Shown here: positions 1 through 12,253 of the stretch, one piece after another | How the letters are laid out: every line of letters begins with the position of its first letter | How positions within the stretch are numbered: the first letter of the stretch is position 1 | DNA from: Dasypus novemcinctus | Taxonomy: Eukaryota; Chordata; Mammalia; Cingulata; Dasypodidae | DNA: 64,000 nucleotides | Assembly: GCF_030445035.2 (NCBI RefSeq) | Contig: NC_080682.1 | Coordinates: forward strand, 32,904,770-32,968,769 | Direction of reading: 5' to 3' | Translations under genes and position numbers: made by a program | Notes under the pieces: model-generated | Seen by the model: only the letters and a program-made list of their open reading frames with translations | Told to the model about the DNA's origin: nothing | Databases searched by the model: none

Positions 1-1560
1 TTAAAAACAAAACCACAATAATCAAAACAGCATGGTACTGGCATAGGGACAGACCTACTGACCAATGGAATTTAATTGAGAGCTCAGATATTACCCTTCA
101 TATTTGTGACCAACTGATTTTTGACAAGGGCACCAAGTCTACTCAGCGGGGAAAGATACGTGCCTTCAACAAATGGTGCTCATAAAACTGGGTGTCCATG
201 TGGAAAAGTGTAAATGTGGATCCTTACTGCACACCATATACACAAGCAAATACAAAATGGATCAGAGACCTCAATAAATTAAAAGAGCTAAAAACCTCCT
301 GGTAATAACTTAGGAAAGTATCTTTAGAAACTGTGTTACTCAATGGTTTCTAATACTTTAAACCTGAAGCATATACAATAGAGGGAAAAATAGATAAATG
401 AGACATCAAAAGTTAAAATGTTTGTGTCTTAAAGGACTTTATTATAAACATTTAAAGACAATCTACTCAATGGGAGAAAATAATTGGAAATCACATGTTT
501 GGTAAGGGTTTAATATCCATAATATATAATGAAATCCTACAATTAACAATAAAAATATAAACAATTCAATAAAAATGAGCAAAATACTTGACTATTTCTT
601 GAAAAAGCATATGCAAATGGTTAAAAAGTATATGAAAGTATTCTAAACAGTATTAGCTATTAGAGAAATATAAATTAAAACCACAAGAGATACTATTTCA
701 TACCCACTGGAGGCTAGCACTAAAAAACAAAACAAAAGAGGAAATTATAAGTGTTGGAGAGGATGCAGAGAAATAGGAACACTCATTCATTGTTGGAGGT
801 GATATAAAATGTTGCATTGGCTGTGACAGGCAGTGTGGTGGTTTCTTAAAAATTAAGTGATGAATTACCATGTGACCCAGAAATCCCATTTCTATGTGAA
901 AGCAAAGAGTAGAGCAGATATTGTACAACAATGTTCATAATGTTTTCACAATTGCCAAATATGCAAGCAACCCAAGTGTCCATCAACCAATGAATGTAAA
1001 AATAAAATGTGGTATATTCATACAATAGAATGATATTCAGCCCTAAAAAGGGAATCAATTTCTGATACATGTGATAACATGGATGACACTTATAGACATA
1101 ATGTTGTGTGAAATAAACAAAAGGACAAATATTGTATGACTTCACTCCTATAAATAAAATAATTAGAATAAAAATCTATACACTTAGAATCTAGAATACA
1201 GATTATCAGGGGACAGAATAGGAATGTAAAGTAATTACTTAAATTGTATCGAATATCTACCTGGGTTTGTTATGCAGTTTTGGTAAAGAATGGTGGTGAT
1301 GGCTGCACAACTTTGAGAATGTAATTAACAGCACTGGATTATATGTGTGAATGTGATTAAAAGGGGAAAGTTTAGTTGTATATGTTTCTAGAATAAAAAA
1401 TAAAAAAATAGACTCTATAGCACAGTGAACTTTATTGTAAATGATGGAATATGGTTAAAAGTGCAATTATAAAAATATTCTTTCATGACTTATAACAAAT
1501 GTACCACACAGCAGGGAATGAAGGTAATCATAAATATTAAGTACATAACATTTCCTTTGT
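1..1560 (+). mobile_element. L1 (LINE-1) 3' portion, sense strand, old
   Basis: The sequence enters inside the last part of L1 ORF2 (the conserved stretch encoding AVIKTAWYWHR-like residues is at about 15-55) and runs through the typical L1M-type 3' region, including the stretches around 880-1140 that mammalian L1s share. Stops and frameshifts are frequent, so no coding potential remains. There is no clear poly(A) tail; the end near 1560 is approximate. Its 3' end resembles, in opposite orientation, the start of the 16665-18443 element. Confidence 0.85.
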
Positions 1561-1579
1561 ATAGACCCATATTCCCATC

Positions 1580-1845
1580 TAGAATCACTTTCCTTCTGTT
1601 TGAAGGACTCCTATTATATCTTGTATTGTGAGTATACAGATGAGGAATGCTTTTAGTTGTTGTATATATGCAAACATCTTTATCTTGTATTTGTTTTTAA
1701 AAGATATCCTTGCAGTGTGTTATAGCTTTACACATTTTTCTTTCAGATACTTTTTTTCCCATGGTATGCCACTGTCTCCTTGTTTGTATGTATTGGTTTG
1801 AAATGAAGGAAGATGTCATTCTTATCTTCTTCCCCCATACATCTA
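1580..1845 (-). mobile_element. Possible old L1 fragment
   Basis: T-rich sequence with phrases resembling the reverse complement of old L1M elements (upstream of the ORFs). Highly diverged and assigned only by general resemblance. It fills the gap between the L1 above and the LTR that follows. Confidence 0.35.
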
Positions 1846-1848
1846 TAT

Positions 1849-2592
1849 TGTATTAGTCAGCCAAAGTGGTGCTTATGCAAAGAACCAGAAATCTGTTGGT
1901 TTTTATAAAGGAGTATTTATTTGGGGTAAATGTTATAGTCACAAGGCCCTAAAGAGTCCACTTCAAAGTACCATAATAGATACTTTCTCACAGTCTGTTA
2001 CTATGTGTTGATGTAAGATGGCAGGTGATGTCTGCAAGGGTTCAGGCTTCCTTCTCCTCCCAAGGCTCCATGGTCCCAGCTTCTTCCAGTCTCAGCTGAA
2101 GGCTGGGATGAGTCTTGTCTCTCTGCCGGGCCCATTTGTCTCTGGGCTCAGCTGTTCTGCTCTCTCCACAAGAACAATTGTAAACTATCAGGGAAGTGGC
2201 TTGTTCCTCTTCCCGGGGCATCTGCCATGTCTAAAGGATCCTTCTTTCTATCCCAATGTATCTGCTTCTCTGTGTGCTTACTTCCTGGGCTCCAGGGGGG
2301 AAAAAAAAACACAAATGCCAACATCCCTCCTTTGCCTATGTTTTTCTCTGTAAGTCCCTGTCCACCTGGAAGGGGAGGAGGGGTGGAGAAAGGCGGCAAC
2401 ACACCATGGAGACAGGTACTCAACATCCCACTGACATGGCCCAATTAAAAGCCCTAATAATCATAATATAATCAAGGAAAATGAAATCTCTTAAGTTAAT
2501 ACAATCTAATACACCCAGAGGAACAGACCACTTTATAAACATAATCTAGTATCTATTTTTGGAATTCATAAACAATACCAAACTGCTACACA
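1849..2592 (-). mobile_element. MaLR/ERVL-type solo LTR
   Basis: On the + strand the element starts TGTATTAGTCAGCC and ends with GCTACACA, so it has the TG...CA ends of an LTR read backwards. The start matches the reverse complement of mammalian MaLR LTRs, and the interior matches the second copy at 36957-37586 (shared 'ggttttataaagg.gtatttatttg' pattern near the left end and 'tctatttttggaattcataa' near the right). The flanking pentamers TATAT (1844-1848) and TATTT (2593-2597) may be a mutated target-site duplication. No internal retroviral sequence is present. Open frames within 2018-2471 have no protein similarity that I can see. Confidence 0.75.
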
Positions 2593-3629
2593 TATTTTGT
2601 CAAACATCTACTTTGCAGAAATTGCAACTGGAGCACAGAGAAGTTGACCTATATACCCAGTATAGCTATTTAACAGGACTTGGTAATATAATTGATAGTC
2701 ATAGAGTCATATGATTACTAGGAAGAATTGTGAATAATATCCAGTTAAATGTCTTTCAGGTATAATACATCTAAGATACTATTAATATGCATCATCCATT
2801 CATGTAAAAGACATCCCTGTTCAGAAGTCTAATCTTGCTTAGACTTTCCTTTCACTCTTCAGGCATCAAGAAATTACAAAATCAAAATCCTATTTTTCCT
2901 GTTCAGCTGTACCACAAAGGATTTATATAAAAGTTAAACCTGCCTCAACCTTGTAGGTGAATCAAGGCTCATAAACTATGCAGTCCTAGTCTGAGGCAGC
3001 TCTTCCTCCCCTATGACATTCAGACACATCATAGCATCAAGGTAAGATATGATAAAATAACATAATATTTAGGGCTCATGATTAGAAATCCCACGACTCT
3101 GTACTCACATCTGAGCATTATTAATTACTAAATATTTGATATTGGCCAAATTTTCTTTTATATTAAACAGAAAAAAATAAACTCTTCCTAAATGTGATTA
3201 TATAAGTCTCAGATGACATAGGACACTAGAAAATTGACTGATATATGAAAGTGCTTATTATTTATTAGCTCTCAGGAAATTCACATTTTTTTTATATCCT
3301 ACAACTTTTTCTGGGAATTTCAAATTCACTTTCAAATGTCTTAGTGGAGAGGTCAAAGACTTATAAGAATATTTCACAATGATAATCACTTATAAATCTA
3401 TATTGAATACTTCTAAACTTGGCTTTTCCTTAGTTGTAATTTATGCATTTTTTTCAAAATTCTATCATCCACAAGAGAATGAAGACAAGCTACATATATG
3501 TTGAAGAAAATTTTTGCCAAAATCTATGTATGGTCCATCATGAGCTCTTTTTTTTTTTTGGTTTTTAATTTTATTTTACTCAGAGGATAACCATAACATG
3601 AGCTCTTATATCCTATACATAAGAGGAAA
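2593..3629. other. Intergenic, nothing recognised
   Basis: AT-rich unique-looking sequence on both strands. No OR reading frame, no SINE or LTR ends, and only a short T-run at 3548-3559. Confidence 0.5.
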
Positions 3630-3810
3630 ACAGACAAGGATTTACTCTATGCCAGGTACCATTCTAATTGTTATATGTATTTTCTCATAAAACTCCACAA
3701 TAGTCTTATGAAATAGGTCCCTTCTCATCCCCTTGGTACAAATGTAGAAAATGATGCAAAAGATGAGTAACTTGTCTCAGTTGCAACAGTTAATCAGTAG
3801 AAGATCCAGC
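3630..3810 (-). repeat. MIR SINE
   Basis: The order of phrases (ctatgccaggtacc, then attctcataaaactccacaatag, then tgagtaacttgtctcag) is the reverse complement of the MIR core and 3' region. Strongly diverged, as expected for MIR. The 104-residue frame at 3751-4065 starts inside it and has no recognised product. Confidence 0.7.
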
Positions 3811-5479
3811 CCTAAGAGGTACAGTTTCTTGAACTCTGAAGCTCTTCCTCTTAAGCATGGTCAAATTTTTAATATTAGACATCAATTTTTCTATTCTGCA
3901 TATGTTTATCCTCATGGTGTCAACAGTAGAATAGCAATGCCAGATGACCTAAAGGTTTTCACATTTTATCTTGCTCAATATTCTCATAATTTTGTGAGCC
4001 AAGTATCTGAAAAGCTCTTGACCCATTCTCCCATAGTAGATTATCCTGTGTCCAACATCTTCTAAGATCTCTTCCTCACCACAATCATAGAGAGACCTCT
4101 AGCACACCCCAGTTGGCTTTGCCACTTCTTCCACCATTTGGTCATAGAAAACACACCTACGAGTTTGAACAGGATGTTTGGCTACCATCTTGGCTGAAGC
4201 TGCTAATTCTAATCTTCTGGGAACTGAAAGTTCAGAGCATTCCTAACTCTTCTTTGTGCTTGAGCAATCTACATTTAAATATTTACAGCAATTATACATG
4301 AAAATGTCAATAAGAACAGACTCTGGGGATTCCTAAGCCTGGAAAACCACATAAACATAACCAGCCATAACTAAGATTATGTTGGTTTCTAAATTAGCAA
4401 TCCATATTGTTCCAGACACTGAAGGACCAAAGAAGGCATCTCAAGCTGAGTGCAGACTTCCTAAAAAAAAACTTAAAATAGTTTATATCAGTGTTTCTCA
4501 ATGCCACAACAACTTTCATTTGTTGCTGAGTTCAAGGTTCTTGCAATCCTTCATTTTTCTGCTTTAACATAGATTGCTATTTTCAGGTCTTTAAAAATGA
4601 CTACAGCAAAGATAAACAGACTTTTATAATATATACTTTATCTAGTCACCAAGAAAGCAAGCCTGGTAAATGTACAACATAGGCTTGGGAAGAGAAGTCC
4701 TTCAATGATTGTTTTCCTCCATCAAGTTCTTTGAAGCTTACAATTTTTGGAAGTTCTGGATAAAGTATTTCTTATCTGAGCTGAGATGCTTGTGGTCCAC
4801 ATTCACAGGTTGGCGTAAGCCTAAAGAGCAAAGATAAATTTACCCCACAAACTAAGATTTACTAAGGAAGTCTCCTTTTACAATCATTTGCAAGTTTCTA
4901 ATTGAGGTAAAGAAATGCTATCCTTAAGGTAAAAGTGGATAAACTTTCAAAGCAGTAGTTAGTGATGGATCAGTGATTGATACCTCAGTAGAAAGTGTTC
5001 TCTACAAATAAGATGACTTTTCATCCAATGAACTTGTTGCCGCTTCTACCTTCATAGAGAGAGGTAGGTACAGTGACTTCTTTTTTCATTAAAGAAGGTC
5101 GGGCTGTGGTATCTTTGCTACAATTGATGACAGCCAATTTTTGTAATTGTATTATTAACTATAGTCCAAGGTTTAATTGAAGGTTCTCTGTATAGTGCAG
5201 TTCTGTGGATATTTGTTTTTACGTTTTAGTCTGCCACATATATACAACTCCTTTTAGCCATATCCAGATACATATTTCAGTGCTATTAATTACATTTATG
5301 ATGTTGGACTTTACTAGTATTTTTTTCTCTCAAGATGACACCAGAGTTTCATTTACATATAAACTGTATTTAGACAGGTATATGTACTATCACAGAGTTT
5401 TATGGATAATGACTGGCATACCCAATTACTCAGAATAGCAGTCACTAGAGATATTGGACCAAGACTTGAGATAAGAAAA
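3811..5479. other. Intergenic, nothing recognised
   Basis: Unique-looking AT-rich DNA. Short open frames at 4113-4301, 4379-4567 and 5205-5438 lack any motif or family resemblance and look like chance frames. Confidence 0.5.
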
Positions 5480-5880
5480 TAAAACTTATTTTATTAATTT
5501 ATTTTCCTTATGCAAAGGTTATATATCTACGTATAGAAAAATCAGATCAGAAAACTTATAAAAGAAGGAAAAAATGCTCTTTATGTCATAATACAGAAGT
5601 ACTATTTGTCTTTAGTGAATGTTTTTTAGAAACTTTTCTATGTATACATGTCTTTTAGACACCAGATCCTAATATATATATGCCTTGTTATATCTTGCAT
5701 TTTCTACTAAGTAAGATATGAAAACATCTTTCCACATCATTAATCTTACGAATCACTTTAATGTTCATGCAATGTTTCATAACAATACATCATATTCATT
5801 TAAATGTCCCTACTTATCTACACATTTGATTACCTTCCATTTTCACTATTAATTACAAAAATCATGGAATAACAACTCTC
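5480..5880 (-). mobile_element. Possible old L1M 3' fragment
   Basis: The phrase around 5725-5850 (aaaacatctttccacatcatt followed by weakly related text to 5850) resembles the antisense of old L1M 3' ends. Diverged; boundaries are guesses. Confidence 0.4.
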
Positions 5881-7426
5881 TGTATAACTTAGGCCATTTT
5901 TTTTTGTCTAGAGTTGATTATAAGAAGAAAGAGTACTAAAAAGTTTATTCCAACACACTTCTGCAGATACTTGATGATATAGTGCTCATAAATTTTTGCC
6001 TACTTAAGCAATTTTTAAATTACATTTGTTTGATGGCTTATGAAATACAGGATTTTGTTAGATGTCTAATTTTTTTCCTGAGAATTACTTTTAAGTTAAA
6101 TTTAACTTTTCATAAAGCTGTGAGTGAATTAATATTTTTTACACTCAATATGCTTTGAATTTAGTTATTGTCTAATATTTTGTCTGTTGTACTGATTTCT
6201 TATTTACATTTTTTCCTAATATAATTTGTTGTTTTTCAAGCTTCTTGGATTTAATACTTAGTTTATTTATCTTCTCTCTCAGTTAATTTATTTACTCATT
6301 TAAAGTTACACAAGCAAATATTTCAAGGATAAATTATTGATATTTGGTCTTTCATTTTTGTTTTTTTTATTAATAATTTAGAAGTGTACAGAAATCTATG
6401 ATTTTTAGGTTCAGGTGATACCTTTTTCATAAGTCGTAATATTCCTCAATCCTCTATGCCCTTTGTTATTTTCCTTATATTAAATATATTAAAAAGTTAG
6501 TCTCAGTGGGGTTAAGGTCCATTCACAACATAATATGGCTACAAGTTTGTGAAAAAAGAATATTAAAACGGTCTGCCTATTTTAAAGTATATGTGTGACC
6601 AAGAAATTGTGGTGCTTTGTTTCCTTGCCTTAGAAGTATCTATTTTTTTTTAATCAGGTCAAGGGAATATTTCATAAATTTCTGGAAAGAATATTGAAAT
6701 CCAAATATGACAGAAATTCAACAAATAGGAATTCCAAAGTTTCATATAATTTGAGGGAATATTGGATTGTATCATGCTGCTTGTTTTTTCCTCTTCCTGA
6801 TATCCTTTCCAGAGGTCGTCAAAAAAGAATCTATGATATACAATTTTATTTCATTGTAGCATAAGCTCACAAATCTAACTGCCAGTGTGTATCTTACTGC
6901 AGCTTCAAATTTGCAGTTGATTCAGGAAAAATCACTGCATCATTCCTAATTTCAAATTAAACTCATCCGATGTTTTATAGACACTATGTAATAAGTTAAA
7001 AATTATCAAGGATAACAAGCTCTGCTCTTTAGTCTGTCATCATGAGTGACTAGAGAAGAGATACAGGAGAACATGTTCTCATGAATTCAAGATTCTACTC
7101 CTTACAAGTTCATTTATGCGTCAGTTTTCCATGGGAGAATATATTAGTATAGTGTCTGGTAAAGGATTCCATCATATATGATTGCAGGAAAAGTGACCAA
7201 AATGTCAACACTCATAAAACCATGTGTCTCTCTGTATGTCTGTGTGTGGAGGAGTGGAAAGGAGGGCTATATTTTCAATATGTGACTAAAAGTATAGCCC
7301 AACTTTAAATCTTGGATTTGTCTACTCAGGGTTTCCCATGCATCTTAGAGAAAACAAATTACCTGGTATATCTTACTTGCTTTATCAAAATTTATTTGAC
7401 ACCATTTCAATTCCTTTGCTATTTTC
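5881..7426. other. Upstream region of the intact OR gene
   Basis: AT-rich DNA without recognisable repeats. OR genes usually have one or more short noncoding 5' exons 1-10 kb upstream, so the promoter may lie here, but no TATA box, donor site or first exon can be picked with confidence from sequence alone. Confidence 0.4.
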
Positions 7427-7428
7427 AG
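7415..7428 (+). promoter_or_regulatory. Probable splice acceptor of the OR coding exon
   Basis: A pyrimidine-rich run ending in TATTTTCAG places an AG at 7427-7428, 41 bases before the chosen ATG. An acceptor a few dozen bases upstream of the start codon is the normal layout for single-coding-exon OR genes, and it would exclude the upstream in-frame ATG at 7338 from the mature message. Confidence 0.55.
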
Positions 7429-7469
7429 ATAAATCATTGATCCAAATGCAAAAGTGGATTCAGAGAACA

Positions 7470-8399
7470 ATGAACAATGTGACAGAATTCATTCTGCTCG
7501 GCCTAACTCAGAACCCAGAGGTGCAGAAATTCTTGTTTGTCATGTTTACAGTCATGTATTTAATCACCCTGGGGGGCAACCTTATCATTGTAGTAACCGT
7601 CTCCACCAGCACAGACCTGGGCTCCCCCATGTATTTTTTTTTGTCTTTTTTGTCTTTACTAGATATCTCCTTCTCTTCTACCACAGTCCCAAAAATGATA
7701 TTTGACTTACTTGCTGAGAAGAAAACTATCTCCTTCAGTGGTTGCATGACTCAAGTCTTTATGGAGCATTTTTTTGGGGGAGCTGAGATAACCCTGATAA
7801 CCGTGATGGCTTTTGACCGCTATGTGGCCATCTGTAGGCCCCTCCACTACATGATCATAATGAACCGACAGGTGTGTGGTCTCCTGGTGATCATGTCCTG
7901 GGCTGGGGGATTTCTTCATGCTCTGATCCAAACGCTTTTCATTGTGTGGTTGCCCTTCTGTGGCCCAAATGTCATTGACGATTTCTTCTGTGATCTTAAC
8001 CCTCTGCTGAAGCTCTCCTGCACTGACACTCACATCTTTGGCCTCTTTGTTGCTGCCAACAGTGGATTCATGTGCATGCTCATTTTTTCTATTGTTATTA
8101 CTTCCTATATCCTCATCCTTTGCTCCCTGAGATCTCACAGCTCTGAAGCTCGGCGGAAGGCTCTCTCCACCTGTGCCTCACATATTACCGTAGTTGTCTT
8201 ATTATTTGTACCCTGCATGATTGTATACCTTCGGCCCACGAGCACATTCCCCATTGATAAAGCAGTGGCTCTATTTTTTGCTATGATAACACCCATGCTA
8301 AACCCTTTAATCTACACACTCAAAAATGCAGAGGTGAAAAGAGCTATGAGGAAGCTCTGGGGCCAAAGAGTGATCTTGTTTAACAATTCAGTCAAATAG
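7470..8399 (+). CDS. OR4C-like: Intact class II olfactory receptor, OR4C-like
   Basis: This gene encodes a 309-residue seven-helix G-protein-coupled receptor that in the family signals through Golf in olfactory cilia; its odorant is unknown. The N-glycosylation sequon is at N3, TM1 has GN at 36-37, loop 1 has PMYFFL at 53-58, and the TM3 end has [10 protein letters not shown] at 113-122. Cysteines for extracellular disulfides are C92, C164, C174 and C184. SY lies at 212-213 in TM5, KALSTCASH at 230-238, and PMLNPLIY at 275-282 in TM7. Length, motifs and the C-terminal [13 protein letters not shown] pattern fit OR4C. The frame is open from an ATG at 7338, but those 44 extra residues do not resemble any OR, and an acceptor at 7428 lies between, so the ATG at 7470 is preferred. 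All core motifs are intact, with no stops or frameshifts. It could be another OR4 subfamily (OR4P, OR4S), but OR4C fits best. Confidence 0.93.
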   Translation: MNNVTEFILLGLTQNPEVQKFLFVMFTVMYLITLGGNLIIVVTVSTSTDLGSPMYFFLSFLSLLDISFSSTTVPKMIFDLLAEKKTISFSGCMTQVFMEHFFGGAEITLITVMAFDRYVAICRPLHYMIIMNRQVCGLLVIMSWAGGFLHALIQTLFIVWLPFCGPNVIDDFFCDLNPLLKLSCTDTHIFGLFVAANSGFMCMLIFSIVITSYILILCSLRSHSSEARRKALSTCASHITVVVLLFVPCMIVYLRPTSTFPIDKAVALFFAMITPMLNPLIYTLKNAEVKRAMRKLWGQRVILFNNSVK

Positions 8400-11300
8400 A
8401 CAAGATAAAACAAAATCTATTACATTCTTAAACAGGTTTGTCCAATGCAAAAGATAATGGCCTTGTGTCCAGAATATGTAAGTCAAAGTATTTTGTATCC
8501 CAGGTTATCTGGAATTTTGAAGGGTTCCTTTTTCTTAAATATTGTTTCTTAATAATATTTATTTAAATGGTGAATAATCTTTCAACCAACTGGAAATAAT
8601 TTTGCATATACAAATTAATGGAATATTAAAACCTGACACAGAATGGTCGCAAGTTTTGGAAAATCCATGATTTATTTATTCCTTAGAATATTTTTCTGCA
8701 AATATTCAACTATTCCTTACTTAACCAATAGCCCAAGTATTTAAAATATTATGGCTAAAATTTTGTGAAAATGCATTGTTTTAATCCCAACTGCTGACAT
8801 CAGACTAGACTTATTATTGTGGGAGATAGGGATCAGCAAAAAATAACTGGGTTGAAGGAATGAAAGAAAGTCAGTAAACAGGTGTCATCCCAAAATTGAT
8901 GCTGTTATGTTGCACAATCAATGGAACAGCAATTATATAGTCACCTGGGCTCTGCCCAGATAAATTTTTTTTCTCTTCCTAAAGCCAAGTCTTACAGCAA
9001 CCTTGCATTGGATATTCCCAGGAATATCTTCCCAGGAAGACTGTGAGAGAGAGAGACAAGTCTTCCTGACTGAGAGAGAGAGAGAGAGAATTTTTAGTAA
9101 AAAATACCCACTTTGCACGTCACCACCAAAAATCTATTTATAGATGTTTTTGAGCCTCCTCTAACAGGAACAAAAGTTTCTGGTGCAAAAGAGAAAGTTT
9201 ATGATATTGAATAATCAAGGATGAAAGTCTGCTATTTCAAATTTAAATTAAAATTGTGTACCAAAGAAATGGGTAGACATTTAAGATATAGTCACAAAGC
9301 TGTTCTAAGACAAAGAATCCATATAGAAGAAAAATTGCAGGTTTGGACAAGGGCAGATGTCCTGCCAAAATTTGACATTTCATTTCTAGATTTGTATGAT
9401 TGAATTAATTAGAATTATTCCACAACTAATATATAAATTCATAAACAGTTGATTCCAAATAGATCTCTTTTCTCAATTGTGATCAATCCACTTGCTGATG
9501 AACAAATATATATGTACCCCAAACATATTTTCATACCTCTTGTATTTAAGAAGGTCTGTGATGTGACTAGCTTGCAAAAATCAAGTGTGTCACACTGAGG
9601 CTGAAACATTTAGCAGCTACATGCTCTGATCCAGCGATCCTAGCAAAAATGTGCTAAAATGGCAGGACTACACAGAGGAAGTAACCTAGATTATGGAGTG
9701 TGTACAGGAAGGACAATACACTTCATGATTCACCGACCCTTAGTGGATTTTGTCTCAACAAGAAATAATATTGTATATGTTAAGCCATAGAGATTTCAGG
9801 ATTCACTTGTTATCACACACCAAAAACGCATCTTATCCTGTCTAATGCATTGACTAACATTATCTTTACTAAAATTTATAAGTATCAAGAAAAGAACAGA
9901 TTAGCATAACTTTTGCAATTTTCTATAATATCAGTAGTTTAAAATGGATAGATAGCAGCACTTACAAGTTAAGTTAAAACAAATTAATCCTTTTTCTGCT
10001 TCAATGTAATATTCACTAACTGAAGTATTTAAACACCATCTTCATACACCATTTTTTTTCCTTTTGCCTAAATGTAAGGAATTGCTGAGGGAAATTATAC
10101 CATCATACACTAGATGATGCCAACAAGTATAAACTCCAATATGAGAAAGATCTTCAAAGTTTTTGGAGCACATATTCTGGCTAGTGAAGATAGTCATTCT
10201 GCTATACATATTTCTCAGTATATGTTCCAATTTGCATTAATTTTCTATAATCCTTATCCCACATATTTTCCTTTCAAATTAGGAAAAGCTCATGCTTTCT
10301 ACCTGTCAGGAAAATAGAAAACATCACAGAATCTTTCTGTCAACTTCAAGTCTTCCCTTTTCACATAAGTACCTTCCTGCCCAAATTATTAAAATGTATG
10401 CTAGGGCTCCTATTACTTTTTAATATGTCCATGTGTGTTCTGCATTAAACTGCTTTCACTCTCTTCTGCTTTCAGTGTTTCCAGAGAATTGGAGTGATAA
10501 AATTATTTTGCACCTTAGGTCTCTTTATATCATCTGCTATAAGCTTTAAACCCATGTTCAGACCACAGCCAACATGGCCAACCTCTACCAGTTTTACCTC
10601 AGTTCTAGAGCTAGCCTTCTATTACCCTAATACACATACATACATATGTATATGTTTATTTAAATGCATTTTGTTATGGTTGCAAAATTCACTTCTAGAA
10701 TGTAGGCATAGAGAAATGACTTCACTCTTACATTTCTTTTTAAAAATTATATTTTTTGATTGGAAACAATGTTTAAGTAGAACTCAGTCCTATGTTTGAC
10801 ATTGAAGCTGCTTTAATCATTCCAACAAATGTGATCCTAACCTGGAAAAACAAAACAGCTTCTTCCAGGTACACATATATAATAAAGAACAAAATGGAAA
10901 ATAATTGGGCAACTTTTGTTATACTTTTTTTTATTATAACCTAACAGACTTAAATCCAGCAACTTATATACTTTCTCTATCACTCCAAAAATAGTTAATG
11001 GAACTAGGGGAGGGTCCACAGACATAAATGTCACAAAAGGTAGGTGGAATTGCTCCCAGGATGAATATTCCTTGTTTCCTTATATTTCAGAGCCTTATTT
11101 TCTTGCATCCTTCTGCCTAATGTAAACAAATTGAGTTTCATCAACTGTGTAAGAGGAGAAATATACTGTTTTAGTTCTAGTCCATGAGTACAGGTAGTCA
11201 GATAATTCACTATTAAGACCCTATTTGTTGGGGGAAGATTTAACTACTTCCAGTTGTTTGGTTTTAAAAGCCTTTTGTTATTACTGGTTAATATTGACTT

Positions 11301-11798
11301 TTTTGCTAAGATCTGGGAGTAAAGACCACATTAGAAATATGTCTTGACAGTGTTCCTAAACTACTTATATGCTTCAGTAATTTCTGTTGAGGATGAATGT
11401 CTGGTATATTTTATAGAGGAGTATGTGTTTACAGTGAAATAAGATCCCAAGGACATTCAATTAAATGAATATTTAGTTTAGATATCAATACCCTATGCTA
11501 CATGTGATAAATAAAAATTTAGCTCTTCGTTTTAAAATCTGAGAGTAACCAAGCATTTTAAAAAGACGTCATGTCCTTTTTGGGGTTTGGATGGGTATGA
11601 TCCCCTTGGCTGATGAAGGCCATGAATCCTGACTTTTGGAGCCCAGGACTTGAAATCAGTGCTAGCCCAGTACCTCTTGAACACAGAGCCAGCAAACAAA
11701 ACACCAAAAGGGTCACAGAAGGACAATCACATAATGTCCCTGTGCCTAAGTGAGTGACAAGCAGATGTGGGTGTTTAGCAACCTTCTTTTTATAAAGT
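8400..11798. other. Intergenic downstream of the OR gene
   Basis: No gene, LTR or SINE recognised. An ATTAAA at 8625-8630 is a possible but unproven poly(A) signal for the OR gene. A GA-rich microsatellite lies at 9040-9088. Short frames at 9221-9403, 10114-10317 and 10494-10799 have no recognisable motif. The stretch 11540-11795 sits directly against the broken OR-A and is absent from the paralogous OR-B copy; I do not recognise it. Confidence 0.5.
9040..9088. repeat. (GA)n microsatellite, interrupted
   Basis: Two runs of GA repeats are separated by a short non-repeat stretch (caagtcttcctgact). Simple sequence. Confidence 0.85.
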
Positions 11799-12253
11799 TT
11801 GCATTTCTGCAACTCCATTGTAATCTATGACTTTTTCTCTGACTTAACCACAGTTAAACCCTGTCCTGTACTTACACTCATGACACTGAAATCATAAAAA
11901 TCATTCTCATTCTCACTGACTCATTCTCACTGTTGGTATCCCTAATCAAAATCACTGTGTCTTATGGGTCCATTCTGTCAGCATGAAAATAAATTCCACT
12001 TCAGGAAAGCACAAGCTTTTTCTACTTGTGTCTCCTAAATCCTGGGAATCACTATCTTTGATTGTATTGCCATTTTTATTATTTAAAACTAAAGAAATTC
12101 TACTCCTTGGGAAAGGATCAAGTGGCCTTTGTGTTTTATACCATGCTGATCCCCAAGCTGAATCCACTCATTTATAGTCTTAGGAACAAAGAAGTGAAAA
12201 ATGTGCTCATTACAGTCATGCAGAAGAGAGAAGTCTCCCAGCAATTGAAATGA
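11799..12253 (+). pseudogene. Olfactory receptor pseudogene OR-A, 3' half only
   Basis: Only the second half of a class II OR remains. The extracellular loop 2 to TM5 region is readable at about 11799-11880 (FCNS.VIYDFFSDLT), then a degenerate stretch with stops, then a clean C-terminus at about 12128-12253 reading [20 protein letters not shown] and ending at TGA 12251-12253. TM1 to TM4 are missing, the TM6 region carries stops and frame changes, and the left neighbour (11540-11795) is not OR sequence, so the gene was truncated as well as mutated. The same gene is present as OR-B at 18444-19210, and homology continues into the 3' flank. Family 5, 8 or 9 type is likely; the subfamily is not assigned. 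Confidence 0.85.

Noticed and set aside
2018-2471. Open frames of 71-111 codons
   Set aside because: They lie in a MaLR-type LTR that has a homologous copy elsewhere; no protein resemblance.
7338-7469. N-terminal extension of the OR4C-like gene by 44 codons
   Set aside because: The residues do not resemble an OR N-terminus, and a splice acceptor at 7428 would remove the upstream ATG from the mature message.
7707-8138. 143-codon minus-strand frame opposite the OR gene
   Set aside because: Shadow of the OR coding strand; no motif.
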